Shown: in pieces, positions 1-9,597 of the stretch
How the letters are laid out: each line of letters starts with the position of its first letter
Position numbering within the stretch: position 1 is the stretch's first letter
Assembly: GCF_003012745.1 (NCBI RefSeq)
Contig: NZ_PXYK01000005.1
Span: forward strand, 62,001 to 126,000
Direction of reading: 5' to 3'
Length of the DNA stretch: 64,000 bases
Source: Kumtagia ephedrae
GTDB taxonomy: Bacteria > Pseudomonadota > Alphaproteobacteria > Rhizobiales > Rhizobiaceae
Program-made: the position numbers and the translations under genes
The notes under the pieces: model-generated
Seen by the model: the letters and a program-made list of their open reading frames with translations, nothing else
Databases searched by the model: none
Told to the model about the DNA's origin: nothing

Positions 1-168
1 GTTGGGCTTCACCGCCGTGATCGCCATCCAGTAGAACGGGAACAGAAGCACGACGACGAAGACGAGCAGCGGCAGATAGATCGTGACCACGCGCCGCGGC
101 ACGCTCTGCAGGTAACCCATGCCGCCTTCGTCGCCGGCGGCGGTGTTCCGGGTTTCGGTGACCGCCAT
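1..168 (-). CDS. Carbohydrate ABC transporter permease, MalG-like (partial, 3' end outside window)
   Basis: Only the first 56 codons are present; the rest lies beyond base 1. The start is the ATG read from 168 on the minus strand, two bases after the stop of the upstream permease at 171, which implies translational coupling. The visible protein has a short polar N-terminus followed by one hydrophobic segment containing FPFYWM and then AITAVKPN, the usual first membrane helix of MalG-type permeases. It would be the second inner-membrane subunit of the sugar importer encoded at 171-3707. Confidence 0.85.
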   Translation of the reverse strand, partial: MAVTETRNTAAGDEGGMGYLQSVPRRVVTIYLPLLVFVVVLLFPFYWMAITAVKPN

Positions 169-170
169 CG

Positions 171-1109
171 TCAATCTCCTCCGCCCTGCTGCCATTTGCG
201 CCGTTGCAGGCCGAAATAGCTGAACAGGATCGCCGCCAGCAGGAACGGGATCATCGCGACGGCGATCGCCGCGCCCTCGCCGAGCTGCCCGCCGGAAATG
301 CCGCGCTGGAACGACAGCGTCGCCATCAGATGCGTGGCGTTCACCGGCCCGCCGCGCGTCAGCACGTAGATCAGCTGGAAATCGGTGAAGGTGAACAGCA
401 CCGAGAAGGTCATGGTGATGGCGATGATCGGCGTGAGCAGCGGCAGCGTCACGTAGCGGAACAGCTGCCAGCGCGACGCGCCGTCCAGCGTCGCCGCCTC
501 GTAGAGCGACTGCGGGATGGTCTGCAGCCCGGCGAGCAGCGTGATCGCCACGAACGGGATGCCGCGCCAGACATTGGCGGCGATGACGGAGGCGCGCGCA
601 TTGGTCGGATCGCCGAGGAAGTTGATGCGGTGGTCGATCAGGCCGAGCTCCATCAGCGCCCAGGAGATGATCGAGAACTGCGAATCGTAGATCCACCAGA
701 AGGCGATGGCCGACAGCACCGTCGGCACCACCCAGGGTAAGAGCACGATCGCGCGGAAGAAGGATTTGAGCGGCAGGTTCTCGTTGAGCAGCAGCGCCAG
801 CCACAGGCCGAGCACGAATTTCAGGATCGAGGCCGATACCGTGTAGAGCAGCGTGTTGAACACCGAGAGCCAGAAGATGGCGTCGTCCCAGAGATATTCG
901 TAATTCTCCAGCCCGATGAAGATGCCGGGCCGGCCGACGCGCGTGTCGGTGAAGCCGAGCCAGACGCCCAGCCCCAGCGGATAGGTCAGGAACACCAGCA
1001 GCAGCACCGCCGCCGGCAGCATGAACCATGCGCTGAGAAAGCCCTTGCTCTCGGTCAGGCGGGAGCGGGTCGCGGATTGTGGCGGCGCGGCGGTGGTGAC
1101 GGAGGCCAT
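171..1109 (-). CDS. Carbohydrate ABC transporter permease, MalF-like
   Basis: A 312-aa inner-membrane permease of the carbohydrate (CUT1) ABC family, with about six hydrophobic segments. The cytoplasmic coupling helix is clear: EAATLDGASRWQLF starts near residue 204 and is followed by LPLLTP, the EAA motif that docks on the ATPase. The ATG at 1109 gives a normal family length. It lies downstream of the binding protein, separated from it by a GC-rich inverted repeat, and just upstream of the partner permease. The substrate cannot be read from the sequence; a sugar, polyol or glycerol phosphate is typical. Confidence 0.9.
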   Translation of the reverse strand: MASVTTAAPPQSATRSRLTESKGFLSAWFMLPAAVLLLVFLTYPLGLGVWLGFTDTRVGRPGIFIGLENYEYLWDDAIFWLSVFNTLLYTVSASILKFVLGLWLALLLNENLPLKSFFRAIVLLPWVVPTVLSAIAFWWIYDSQFSIISWALMELGLIDHRINFLGDPTNARASVIAANVWRGIPFVAITLLAGLQTIPQSLYEAATLDGASRWQLFRYVTLPLLTPIIAITMTFSVLFTFTDFQLIYVLTRGGPVNATHLMATLSFQRGISGGQLGEGAAIAVAMIPFLLAAILFSYFGLQRRKWQQGGGD

Positions 1110-1134
1110 TCAGCTTTTCCTTGGTGTTCGCATC

Positions 1135-1266
1135 GCCCCCTCCACCACGCTTCGCGTGGTCCCCCTCCCCCGTAAACGGGGGAGGATCAAAGGTCGCGGC
1201 CGGCCGCTGCGTAGATCCTCCCCTGCGAAGCGGGGGAGGGGGACCGCCGAAGGCGGTGGAGGGGGC
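1135..1266. repeat. GC-rich palindromic intergenic repeat
   Basis: A 132-bp imperfect inverted repeat fills the gap between the binding-protein and permease genes. The outer arms begin GCCCCCTCCACC and end GGTGGAGGGGGC, and an inner hairpin has CCCCCGTAAACGGGGG. The same CCCGTAAACGGG core recurs near 54307, so this is a dispersed family of the kind common between rhizobial genes. Inside the operon it may lower or process the downstream permease transcript, which is inference. Confidence 0.75.
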
Positions 1267-1280
1267 GTGAGATCGTCGTC

Positions 1281-2606
1281 CTACACGCGGTAGTACCGGT
1301 TCGCCCGCTTCTCGGCCTCTTCCATGGCCTCCTGCGGCGTCGCCTGCCCGGTCACCGCCTTGGCGTACATGTCGACCAGCACGTAGTCGGCCATGGTGGC
1401 GGCGGACGCATAGCCGAGAGGGCCGGCAAAGCCGTTCGGGCGCAGCGTCTCCGACGCCCTGGAATAGGCGGCGGCGTTCGGGTCGGACGTCCACACCGGA
1501 TTGTCGGCAAAGCCCTTGAGCGTTTGGCAGCAATAGCCGAGCGACTTCTCGATCCAGTTGGCCATCTGCTCCTGCTCGAACATGAACTGCAGATAGGCTT
1601 TCGCCGCATTCGGATAGGGCGTGTAATTGAAGACCACCGCCACCGTGGTCTGGTGCAGCTCCACCGACTGGCCGACCGGACCGATCGGCAGGTTGGTGGT
1701 GCGGATATCCTTGGCGATCTCGGCAAGCTTCGGATCGTTGTCCTTGTTGATCTGCGCGGTCCGGTAGGCCGAGATGCCGTTGGCGATGACGCCGAGCTCG
1801 CCGGCCAGGAAGGCGCGGTTGTTGTTGACGTCGAGCCAGCTCTCGGTGCCGGGGATGAAGGTCTTGTAGAGCTCCATCGCATATTCGATCGACTTCGCCG
1901 TCTCCGGGCTGTTGATGACGACCTTGCCGCCTTCGTCGACCATCCTGCCGCCATGGCTCCAGAGCAGCCAGTGGGCATAGTTGTTGCCGTCGCCGACGCC
2001 ATGGCCGTGGGTGAAGCCGGCCGGATGGCCGATCTTCTGCAAGGCCTTGCAGAGCTCCAGGAAGCCCGCCGTGTCCTTCGGGAACTCGGAGAAGCCAGCT
2101 TCCTTGACCCACGAGTCACGGTAGACGATGGCGTTGCCGATGCAGGCCACCGGCAGCCCGATGAACTTACCCTCGCGCGTCGCGTAGCCCTTCGGGCCGT
2201 CGTACCAGCCGCCATATTTGTTGCCGAGATAATCGCCGAGATCGGTGACGTCGAGCAGCTTGTCGGGATACTGATGCGCATCGTCGAACCAGACCAGCAT
2301 CAGGTCCGGGCCGGAGCCGACATTCGCGGCCACCGCGGCCTTCGGGCGGATGTCCTCCCAGCTTTCCTTGTCGACGCGCACCTGCACGCCGGTGGCGTCG
2401 GTGAACTTCTTGGTGTTGGCCAGCCAGGAATCCTCGTCGCCCTGCACGAAAGGCGACCAGCGCAGCAGGCGCAGCGTCGCGCCCGGCTCGGGCGTGTATG
2501 TCGGTGCCTCCTGGGCAAAGGCAGGCCGGCCGAGCAGCCCGCCGCCCAGAATGCCGGCGGCGGCGCCCGCGCCCGTGCGGATCACGTCGCGTCTGGTGAA
2601 TTGCAT
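1281..2606 (-). CDS. Extracellular sugar-binding protein, family 1, Tat-exported
   Basis: A 441-aa periplasmic solute-binding protein. The N-terminus carries a twin-arginine signal (FTRRDVIRTGAG, then an Ala/Gly-rich segment ending RPAFAQ near residue 31), so it is probably exported folded. The mature part has the family 1 fold signature (LLRWSPF, DLMLVWFDDAHQYPD, the GKFIGLPVA stretch). It delivers the substrate to the two permeases downstream. The ATPase gene lies 30 bp upstream in the same direction, completing the importer. The ligand is unknown. Confidence 0.9.
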   Translation of the reverse strand: MQFTRRDVIRTGAGAAAGILGGGLLGRPAFAQEAPTYTPEPGATLRLLRWSPFVQGDEDSWLANTKKFTDATGVQVRVDKESWEDIRPKAAVAANVGSGPDLMLVWFDDAHQYPDKLLDVTDLGDYLGNKYGGWYDGPKGYATREGKFIGLPVACIGNAIVYRDSWVKEAGFSEFPKDTAGFLELCKALQKIGHPAGFTHGHGVGDGNNYAHWLLWSHGGRMVDEGGKVVINSPETAKSIEYAMELYKTFIPGTESWLDVNNNRAFLAGELGVIANGISAYRTAQINKDNDPKLAEIAKDIRTTNLPIGPVGQSVELHQTTVAVVFNYTPYPNAAKAYLQFMFEQEQMANWIEKSLGYCCQTLKGFADNPVWTSDPNAAAYSRASETLRPNGFAGPLGYASAATMADYVLVDMYAKAVTGQATPQEAMEEAEKRANRYYRV

Positions 2607-2636
2607 CGTCTTCTCCTCCCGATGGTTGGTATTCGT

Positions 2637-3707
<1,071 letters not shown>

Positions 3708-3878
3708 CTACCCTCCCGAGCGTGTAGTTCGCGCGCCCTCCGAAGGAAGGACGACCGCATCGCGTGACGGCAGTCTCCTCCCGCCGCCACGCGATGAATT
3801 GGTAGCGCTACCAGACGCGCATGTAAACCCGGGTAGCAGCATCCGGTCCTTCGTCCGCTGCCCCTGGCTCGCCGGGGG

Positions 3879-4316
3879 TCAGTGCATGCTTTGCGAATGC
3901 TCTCCGCCGGGCTTGGAGATTCCGCTCAGCGCTTCGCCGGCGTCGGCCGCCTGGCCGTTGGTCGCGAGGTCGCCGAGGGAGACGATGCCGATCAGCCGCT
4001 TGTCGCGGCTCAGCACCGGAAGGCGCCTGACCTGAAGGTCTCCCATGTTGCGCAGCACGTCCTCGATCTCCTCGTCCTCGTAGCAGTATTTGACGTCCGT
4101 GCTCATGACGTCGCGGATTTTCGCGTCGGGGCCCCTGCCCTTTGCCACGCCGCGCACCGCGATGTCGCGATCCGTGATGATGCCGACCAGGCGATCGTTC
4201 TCGCCGACCGGCATGACGCCGGCGTCGAGGCGGGCCATGATTTCGGCGGCCTCGCGGATCGATTGTTCCGGATTGGCGATTTCGACGTCGTTGGTCATGC
4301 AATGGCTTACTCGCAT
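3879..4316 (-). CDS. Tandem CBS-domain protein
   Basis: A 145-aa cytoplasmic protein made almost wholly of two CBS motifs: one at residues 7-60 (VMPVGENDRLVGIITDRD) and one at 68-120 (RRLPVLSRDKRLIGIVSLGD). Such stand-alone pairs bind adenine nucleotides and act as energy or stress sensors. A tail of about 25 polar residues ends HSQSMH. The neighbours are small stress-type genes rather than a transporter or IMP dehydrogenase, so no partner can be named. The start at 4316 gives the family's typical MRVSxCMT opening. Confidence 0.85.
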   Translation of the reverse strand: MRVSHCMTNDVEIANPEQSIREAAEIMARLDAGVMPVGENDRLVGIITDRDIAVRGVAKGRGPDAKIRDVMSTDVKYCYEDEEIEDVLRNMGDLQVRRLPVLSRDKRLIGIVSLGDLATNGQAADAGEALSGISKPGGEHSQSMH

Positions 4317-4448
4317 TTTCCAGCTCCCTTTTCTGGCGCCCGCCGCCCGTCGGTGCTGCTTGCAGAATGGATCGCCGGCCCGATCGTTCCGCCCATGCGG
4401 CTCACCGCAAGCATTGCATCGCGGACTTGTCGTTGGCCCGAAGCGGTC

Positions 4449-4610
4449 TCAGCCCGCTTCGCTTGGAACGTCCGCCGATGCCCTCTCCTTTTCCGCCGTG
4501 CGGCGGCCATCCGGCGGAGGCAGCAGCGCCATGGGCTGACGAGGCGGCCGATGGCCGAGAAGCCTGTATGCCGCGTAGCCGGCCGCGACGACGAACAGCA
4601 AGCGTATCAT
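4449..4610 (-). CDS. Small single-pass membrane protein, unknown function
   Basis: A 53-aa protein starting at the ATG read from 4610, chosen because GGAGAGAAC lies directly upstream; a longer frame from 4670 has no such site. Residues 2-15 (IRLLFVVAAGYAAY) form one hydrophobic helix, followed by a basic RHPPRQP-like stretch and a polar tail. I do not recognise a family. It sits between the CBS protein and the DUF6766-like protein, all in one direction. Confidence 0.55.
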   Translation of the reverse strand: MIRLLFVVAAGYAAYRLLGHRPPRQPMALLPPPDGRRTAEKERASADVPSEAG

Positions 4611-4682
4611 CGTTCTCTCCTTGTGGTCCGGCCCAACACGCAGGCGTGCGAGGGGTTCCCGTCCCCGCAACGAGATCGTCGG

Positions 4683-5318
4683 CTACGCGCCCGTGCTCTC
4701 GTCGGGCGCGTCGACGGGCTTGGATTCCGGCGAACCGTGGAAGCGCAGGAAGATCGACAGGACGACCAGGACCGCTGTCGACAGGAACTCCGACTGCCAG
4801 TTCTGGAAGGATTCGAACCAGAACCGCGCGCTGACGAGATGCGAGCCCAGCGTATCGAGTTCTCCCCCGTGCAGCAGGGCCTCCTCGTTGGCGGCGGCGA
4901 GGCTGCCGCTGACATGAGCGACGAAGGACAGCGCGAACAGCAGCGCCATCGCTATCCCCAGGGAATAGGAATAGAGGAAGCGCTTGAACGGATGCCAGGA
5001 CCGAAGCTTCGGCGGGATCGACGGCAGTTTGCCTTCGGGCTCGTCCGGATCGCGCGACTCGGCTGAGCCGCGCTGGAACAGGAAGGCCGTCAGCATCACA
5101 TAGGCGGCCATCTGCAGGAACTCGCTTTCCCAGTTCTCGAAAACCGCGGAGATGAAGTCGCCGCTGGCGAGATACGCCAGGAAGCCGATGGCGGCTTGCC
5201 CGTGGTCGACCAGGTTCTCGTTGTGGGCGTTCCAGCCGGACAGGCCCATGCCGCCTATGCTGAACAGGAAGGCCACCATCAGTGCGATGGTGAGGCCATT
5301 GTTGCGCAGTATCCGCAT
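4683..5318 (-). CDS. DUF6766-like membrane protein
   Basis: A 211-aa protein with an internal duplication. Each half has a hydrophobic helix, a stretch of about 40 residues ending in ENWESEFLQ (first half) or QNWQSEFLS (second half), another helix, then a RGSxES or HGSPESK motif. From memory this layout matches DUF6766, a membrane family of unknown function seen in soil bacteria. The start at 5318 (MRILRNNGL) is preferred over 5351 because GAGGAG lies about 10 bases upstream. Four membrane segments are expected. Confidence 0.75.
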   Translation of the reverse strand: MRILRNNGLTIALMVAFLFSIGGMGLSGWNAHNENLVDHGQAAIGFLAYLASGDFISAVFENWESEFLQMAAYVMLTAFLFQRGSAESRDPDEPEGKLPSIPPKLRSWHPFKRFLYSYSLGIAMALLFALSFVAHVSGSLAAANEEALLHGGELDTLGSHLVSARFWFESFQNWQSEFLSTAVLVVLSIFLRFHGSPESKPVDAPDESTGA

Positions 5319-5419
5319 CCGGCAGCACTCCTCGGTAAGCAGGCCGTTCACCGGTTCAATCCGCGCATGTGCATCTTTGTTCCCGGACGGCAGGCCCGGC
5401 CATCGGGCCTGCTGGGTGC

Positions 5420-5752
5420 TCAGACCTCGTCGAAACGGCCTCCCTCCTTGCCTGGGTTGCGCGAGATGACCCGTTCCTCGGTGTCGTCCGGCAGCGCCTC
5501 GTCGCTCCCTTGATAAGGATTGTCGTCGTCCTCCTCGGGCAAGGCCCCGGCAGGTTCAGGCTGGCGCCGCAATGGGCTTTCCGTATCCGGCAGCCCGGGC
5601 TCCGGCGCCACCCGGTCGGCATCGGCGGCCTGGGGGTTCGCCCCTTCGGAGCCGCCGTTGTCCTGCTGCGCTTCGTGGACCGGGCTGCCGCCCTCCTCAT
5701 GTCCGTGCGTCCGCCGGTTGGGTTTTCCGTGGTTGGTCGCTTTGCTGATCAC
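5420..5752 (-). CDS. Acidic low-complexity hypothetical protein
   Basis: A 110-aa, highly polar protein from a GTG at 5752 with AAGGAG nine bases upstream. The same frame stays open to 6322, but that extension looks non-coding and would overlap the divergent gene at 5876. The protein is rich in Asp, Glu, Pro, Gly and Asn, has no membrane segment or predicted fold, and ends GGRFDEV. It is divergent from the gene at 5876, another polar stress-type protein. The function is unknown; an intrinsically disordered hydrophilin is one possibility. Confidence 0.5.
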   Translation of the reverse strand: MISKATNHGKPNRRTHGHEEGGSPVHEAQQDNGGSEGANPQAADADRVAPEPGLPDTESPLRRQPEPAGALPEEDDDNPYQGSDEALPDDTEERVISRNPGKEGGRFDEV

Positions 5753-5875
5753 AGCCTCGTCTCCTTCTTTGACAAGACCGAACCGGCGCCGTCGGAATTC
5801 GTTCCGGAGCCGGCGGAACCTTCGCCGGCACCGACTGTTCGGCCAGCAAGGACATGCGATCGGAAGGAGCAGACC

Positions 5876-6094
5876 ATGGCGAATGGCGGCAAGAAGCATA
5901 TGGGCCGCGGGACCCAGGGGAAAGGCAGCGGCCAGGGCGGCATGACCGACATGCCGAAGGACAAGATCGAGGAGAATGCCGTCTTGTCCAACCGCGACAA
6001 GGCGCAACATACAAAGGAACGCGGCCTGGACGGCAAGGAAATCCGCAACGAGCAGTATCAGGACCACGCCGGCAACCGGCTCCCGCGGGATTGA
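5876..6094 (+). CDS. Small hydrophilic conserved hypothetical protein
   Basis: A 72-aa protein with a strong ribosome site (GGAAGGAGC) six bases before the ATG. It is Gly-, Lys- and Asp-rich, opens MANGGKKHMGRG and ends QDHAGNRLPRD. From memory a similar small protein recurs in Rhizobiales genomes without known function. There is no hydrophobic segment. The composition (Gly, charged residues, few aromatics) is hydrophilin-like, which fits a desiccation or osmotic role, but that is inference. Confidence 0.65.
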   Translation: MANGGKKHMGRGTQGKGSGQGGMTDMPKDKIEENAVLSNRDKAQHTKERGLDGKEIRNEQYQDHAGNRLPRD

Positions 6095-6247
6095 CCGGCA
6101 TCTCCGTCCGTCGGGGACAATCAGGTGCGACGGCGTCGCACCCGACGAGACCCTGTCGGGGAACTTTTTCCCATCATCTCCGTTCGGCGGCCGGGTCGCA
6201 GACAACGCATCCCTGCGACGTCGTGAGGTCACCCCCGCCGACACGAC

Positions 6248-6277
6248 GGCCCGCCGCGATCCCTCACGCGGCGGGCC
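6248..6277. terminator. Strong hairpin between convergent genes
   Basis: A perfect 11-bp GC stem (GGCCCGCCGCG, 8-base loop, CGCGGCGGGCC) lies between convergent genes ending at 6094 and 6319. A second perfect 8-bp hairpin (GGTGCGAC GGC GTCGCACC) lies at 6124-6142. Neither has a U-tract, so they are better called terminator-like hairpins. Confidence 0.4.
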
Positions 6278-6318
6278 CCTCCCCGACGATTGTCGCCGGG
6301 AGTCGCGGTCGGTCCGCC

Positions 6319-9102
6319 TCACGGAATATCCAGGAACCCGCCAAAGGCCGCGAGGTCCAGCATCTGCCGCTCGTCCCGCACCACCGTCCGGATGGCCGAC
6401 AGGTCATGCGCGAAATTCTGCCGCAGCGCCTGCCCTCCGAAATGCAGCCCGCCTATCCGATAGGGCCGCCGCAGGCTGATGACCGCGGCGCCGGAATTGC
6501 CGGCAAGCGTCGTTGCGTCGTGGGTGAACGCCCAGCCGCGCTCGTCGCCGACGATCTCGCCCGGCTTGTTGACGATGCGCCCGACGCTGAGATGTTTCGT
6601 CCCGTAGGCGTCGTCGAACACATCCTGGACCTGCGCCCACGGGTCCGCGGTCTCGCCGGTGGCCGTGTCGGCCGACAGGACCGGCCTGGCCGGATAGCCG
6701 ACGACGACCAGTCCGGACCGGTTGCCGGCTTCCACGGGCAACCGGCCCGAGGGCGCCGGCGCAGGCAGACGGGCGCCGGCAGCATTGGTCGTCTCGACCT
6801 CGAGAACCGCGATGTCGAGCTTGCCGACGTCCGCGACCTCGCCGATCCTCCAGGGGCCCGCCGTCAACACGTCCTTGACCACGAAGCGCCGGCTCTCGTC
6901 CAGCGCCGCTTCGTCGAAGCAGATGGAGACCGGAGCGTTGAGCAGGAACTTCTGCGTTCCGTCCGACGACGGAATCGGCTCGCAGAAGGCTTCGATGACA
7001 TGACGGTTGGTCATGATCAGGCCGTCGCCGATCACCGTGCCCGTTCCGACATGGACATGGCCGTCCGGCCTGCCGATGTCGATGCGGCCGACGGCGTCGA
7101 TCAGCGGCTTCAGGAGCTTGTGTGCCGGCTCGAGCTCTCCCGCCCACAGCGCCAGCTCGGGTCGATCGAGATCGATGGAACCTTCGACGACCGGCACGGC
7201 CGGACGGTCGGTGATGCGCACGATCATCTCGGCCGTGGACCGGGCCGCGCCGAGCACATCCGCCGGAATCGCCGTGCCGTGCGCCCAGGAATCGATGACG
7301 CGTTCCGCCTGCGACATGATTTCGTGACGGATCCTGTCCGCGTCGGCACGCCGGCGCTTTTGCGCGACCTGGCTCTTCAGCACGCTTTCGATCCGGTCCA
7401 GCAGCGCCTTTTTGCCTTCCCGGACCGATGCGGCACGGCTGGCGGAAGACGCCCCGGTTGCCACCGCGCCTTGCGCCAGGATCTTCGCCGACGGCTTGCG
7501 CGGTCCGATATAGGGCGTGAGCGGTGCGACCGCCGCCGAGCGCGCGCTGCGCTCCGCCGGCAACTCGCCGCCACCCGACCGGCGGATGGCGGCTTCCAGC
7601 GCCTGGCTGGGCCGCGGCGCGGCGGCGCTTTCCAGCGCTCCGACGCGTGTCGGGTCCGTCCGCTGCCGCCGGTCCAGTGCCAGGAATCCCGCCTCCGCCA
7701 GGAAGCGTTCGGCATCGGCCACGCCTTCCAGCATCGACCGCCCGGGATTTGCGTCCGTGGAAGGCACGGGCCGTGAAACCCGCGCGAGTGGCAGGCCGAG
7801 CAGTTGCTCGGCATCGACGACGCCGGCGCCGAGGGACTGCGACGGCCAATTCTCCGGCCGGCGGGCAGTCGCCTTGATCGCGGCGCGGAACAGTTCCTGG
7901 ACGCTGACGCCGCGCTTCTCCGCTTCCGCCTGCACGGCGTCCGGCGAGTGCCTGGACAGCCACAGCGCCGCGCAGCCCGCGGCGATCGCCACCGCAAAGG
8001 ACGTGCCCTGGCCCGGCTCGACCAGCGACTTGTCGGCATCCGCCGGCCAATGCCGGCGCGCGACATAGACGTTCTCGCCCGGCGCCGAGATGTCCACCTT
8101 GGGGCCGTGCGAGGTTCCCCGCCACGCCCGGTCGTCGGCATCGACGGCGGCCACGGCGATCACGTTGGCGTCCCAGGCGGGATAGAGCACGGCATGCACG
8201 CAGTTGCCGGCCGCCGCTAGCACGATCATGCCGGCCTTGACGGCGCGATCGATGGCGCGCCGCAGATCCGCGCCTTCGATCGGGCCGCCCAGGCTCATCG
8301 TGACGATATGGCAGCCGGCCAGCCGGGCATGGTCGATCGCCGCGGCGACGGCGGCGCCGCTGCCGATGATGACGGAATTGGTGCAGCGGATCGGCACCAG
8401 TGTCGCTCCCGGCGCCGCTCCGACGATCGCCATGGACGGGCGGCTGACGGCCGCGCTCGATGTGGCGGTGCCGTGGCCCGGCGAGGCCATGGTCGGCGAC
8501 AGCGGATCGATGGGAAGGCCGCCGCCCGCCAGTGTGTCGGTGCCCCTGCGGATGTCGATGGCGCCGTCGAGCTCGCGATGGTCGGCGACGCCGGTGTCCG
8601 GCTGGCCGATGACGATGCCCTGCCCGGTCGTGCCGAAGGCCTCCCAGGCGCGGTCGGCCCGCACCGCCGAGACCGCCCAGCGCGGCGCCTGCGGTGCCGG
8701 CGCATGCGACCGGCACAGCGTCCAGACGATGCCGCCGACCGATTCGGGCGCCTGATGGCCGAGTTCGTCATCGGTTATCCATCCCGGATCGACGTCGGGC
8801 ACGCACGAGACCAGGCCGCAATCGCCGACCAGGCCCTGCGCCACGTCGAACAGGAAGCCGGCGGACTGCTGGCGGATGACCCCCGGAAATTGCAGGACAT
8901 GGATGAGCGGGTCCTCGCCGGGTGGAAGCGGGAAGAAGGCGAACCGGTCGCCGCCTATGATCCTGCTCAGCTTGTCGCGCTCGGTCTTCGGATCGGGCGC
9001 CTCGCGGTATTCCAGGGTGAATCGGACGATGCCCGGCGTCAGCGTCTGCGACTCCGGATCGCTGCAGGCTTCCGCAGCGGCCTTCAGGAATGGGCGATAC
9101 AT
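6319..9102 (-). CDS. Two-headed serine protease: subtilisin (S8) plus trypsin-like (S1) domains
   Basis: A 927-aa protein with two complete, unrelated protease sites. Residues 1-150 are a unique N-terminal region. The S8 domain (about 155-435) has Asp169 in QPDTG, His210 in GHGT, the oxyanion Asn300 in AAAGN and Ser368 in GTSF. A linker of about 200 residues follows, Ala/Arg-rich and partly coiled-coil. The trypsin-like domain (about 680-910) has His701 in MTNRHV, Asp763 in LDIAV and Ser870 in GNSGA. No signal peptide is seen, so it may act inside the cell. The start at 9102 has GAGGAAGAG upstream. The frame is open back to an ATG at 9552, but that stretch has weaker coding character. It probably belongs with the YcaO, peroxidase and precursor-like genes. 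Confidence 0.9.
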   Translation of the reverse strand: MYRPFLKAAAEACSDPESQTLTPGIVRFTLEYREAPDPKTERDKLSRIIGGDRFAFFPLPPGEDPLIHVLQFPGVIRQQSAGFLFDVAQGLVGDCGLVSCVPDVDPGWITDDELGHQAPESVGGIVWTLCRSHAPAPQAPRWAVSAVRADRAWEAFGTTGQGIVIGQPDTGVADHRELDGAIDIRRGTDTLAGGGLPIDPLSPTMASPGHGTATSSAAVSRPSMAIVGAAPGATLVPIRCTNSVIIGSGAAVAAAIDHARLAGCHIVTMSLGGPIEGADLRRAIDRAVKAGMIVLAAAGNCVHAVLYPAWDANVIAVAAVDADDRAWRGTSHGPKVDISAPGENVYVARRHWPADADKSLVEPGQGTSFAVAIAAGCAALWLSRHSPDAVQAEAEKRGVSVQELFRAAIKATARRPENWPSQSLGAGVVDAEQLLGLPLARVSRPVPSTDANPGRSMLEGVADAERFLAEAGFLALDRRQRTDPTRVGALESAAAPRPSQALEAAIRRSGGGELPAERSARSAAVAPLTPYIGPRKPSAKILAQGAVATGASSASRAASVREGKKALLDRIESVLKSQVAQKRRRADADRIRHEIMSQAERVIDSWAHGTAIPADVLGAARSTAEMIVRITDRPAVPVVEGSIDLDRPELALWAGELEPAHKLLKPLIDAVGRIDIGRPDGHVHVGTGTVIGDGLIMTNRHVIEAFCEPIPSSDGTQKFLLNAPVSICFDEAALDESRRFVVKDVLTAGPWRIGEVADVGKLDIAVLEVETTNAAGARLPAPAPSGRLPVEAGNRSGLVVVGYPARPVLSADTATGETADPWAQVQDVFDDAYGTKHLSVGRIVNKPGEIVGDERGWAFTHDATTLAGNSGAAVISLRRPYRIGGLHFGGQALRQNFAHDLSAIRTVVRDERQMLDLAAFGGFLDIP

Positions 9103-9597
9103 TGTGTCTCTTCCTCTGCGGCGGCCGGGCGCTTCGGCCGGCCGGGCCCGATCCCAAGACCGGCCGTGCATCGGCCAGCGAGGAAGACGGACCGGTTGCG
9201 GCCCGTCCCGCTCGATATCGGGATCGCGATTGTCTGCTTGCTCGGGAATGGCGACCCGCGCCGATGGGAGGATGGCGCGGGAAGCGCCCGCTATGGCCAG
9301 GCCATCGGCGAGCGGATATGTCGGTTGGTCATGCGGGACTGGAGAGGCAAATGCCTCCAGCCGATGTGAGTGCCCGGATCCCGGATGGACCGGAGCGGAA
9401 AGCGTCGCCGCCCCGGGGCGGCGCACGGCAAACGGCAGCACATCGCCCATACCGCCATCGAAGCGCCCCTTGCCCGCAAAGCGGACCCCCGTCGCCTCGA
9501 ACCTCCCTGCATCCGACCGATGGCCGGCCGACCTATGTTCGACGTTCCTCATGGCTGCCCTCAGCTGCCAGACCTCACATCGGCAGATAGCCCGGGG
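9103..9597. other. Long leader or gap upstream of the double protease
   Basis: About 495 bp separate the repeat block at 9598 from the preferred protease start. The protease frame is open throughout, and an ATG at 9552 preceded by GAGGGC lies about 45 bases from the repeat block, the same distance as for the gene at 16165. Third-position GC in that frame is only about 70 percent by hand count, well below the surrounding genes. I therefore treat most of it as untranslated leader, possibly carrying the small frame at 9291-9458. Confidence 0.4.
9291..9458 (-). CDS. Possible small peptide gene in the protease leader
   Basis: A 55-codon frame starting ATG at 9458 with AAGGGG seven bases upstream and ending TAG at 9291. 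The peptide opens MAVWAMCCRLPC, so three cysteines cluster near the N-terminus, and continues with a basic region. Third-position GC is about 80 percent by hand count, higher than the overlapping protease frame. It is listed because short Cys-rich peptides are natural YcaO substrates and the gene lies downstream of the shared repeat block. It may be a chance frame. Confidence 0.2.
   Translation of the reverse strand: MAVWAMCCRLPCAAPGRRRFPLRSIRDPGTHIGWRHLPLQSRMTNRHIRSPMAWP

Noticed and set aside
1135-1266. A CRISPR array or riboswitch in the ABC operon gap
   Set aside because: There are no regularly spaced direct repeats. The element is a palindrome whose core recurs at another unrelated locus, so it is a dispersed repeat.
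5753-6322. Extension of the acidic protein frame up to 6322
   Set aside because: It would run antisense through the well-supported 5876-6094 gene and has no ribosome site; the GTG at 5752 does.
9103-9552. A 150-residue N-terminal extension of the double protease
   Set aside because: The frame is open and has a plausible start at 9552, but third-position GC is near 70 percent and the translation looks non-protein-like. The ATG at 9102 has a good ribosome site. I kept it as an open question in the findings rather than as the gene start.
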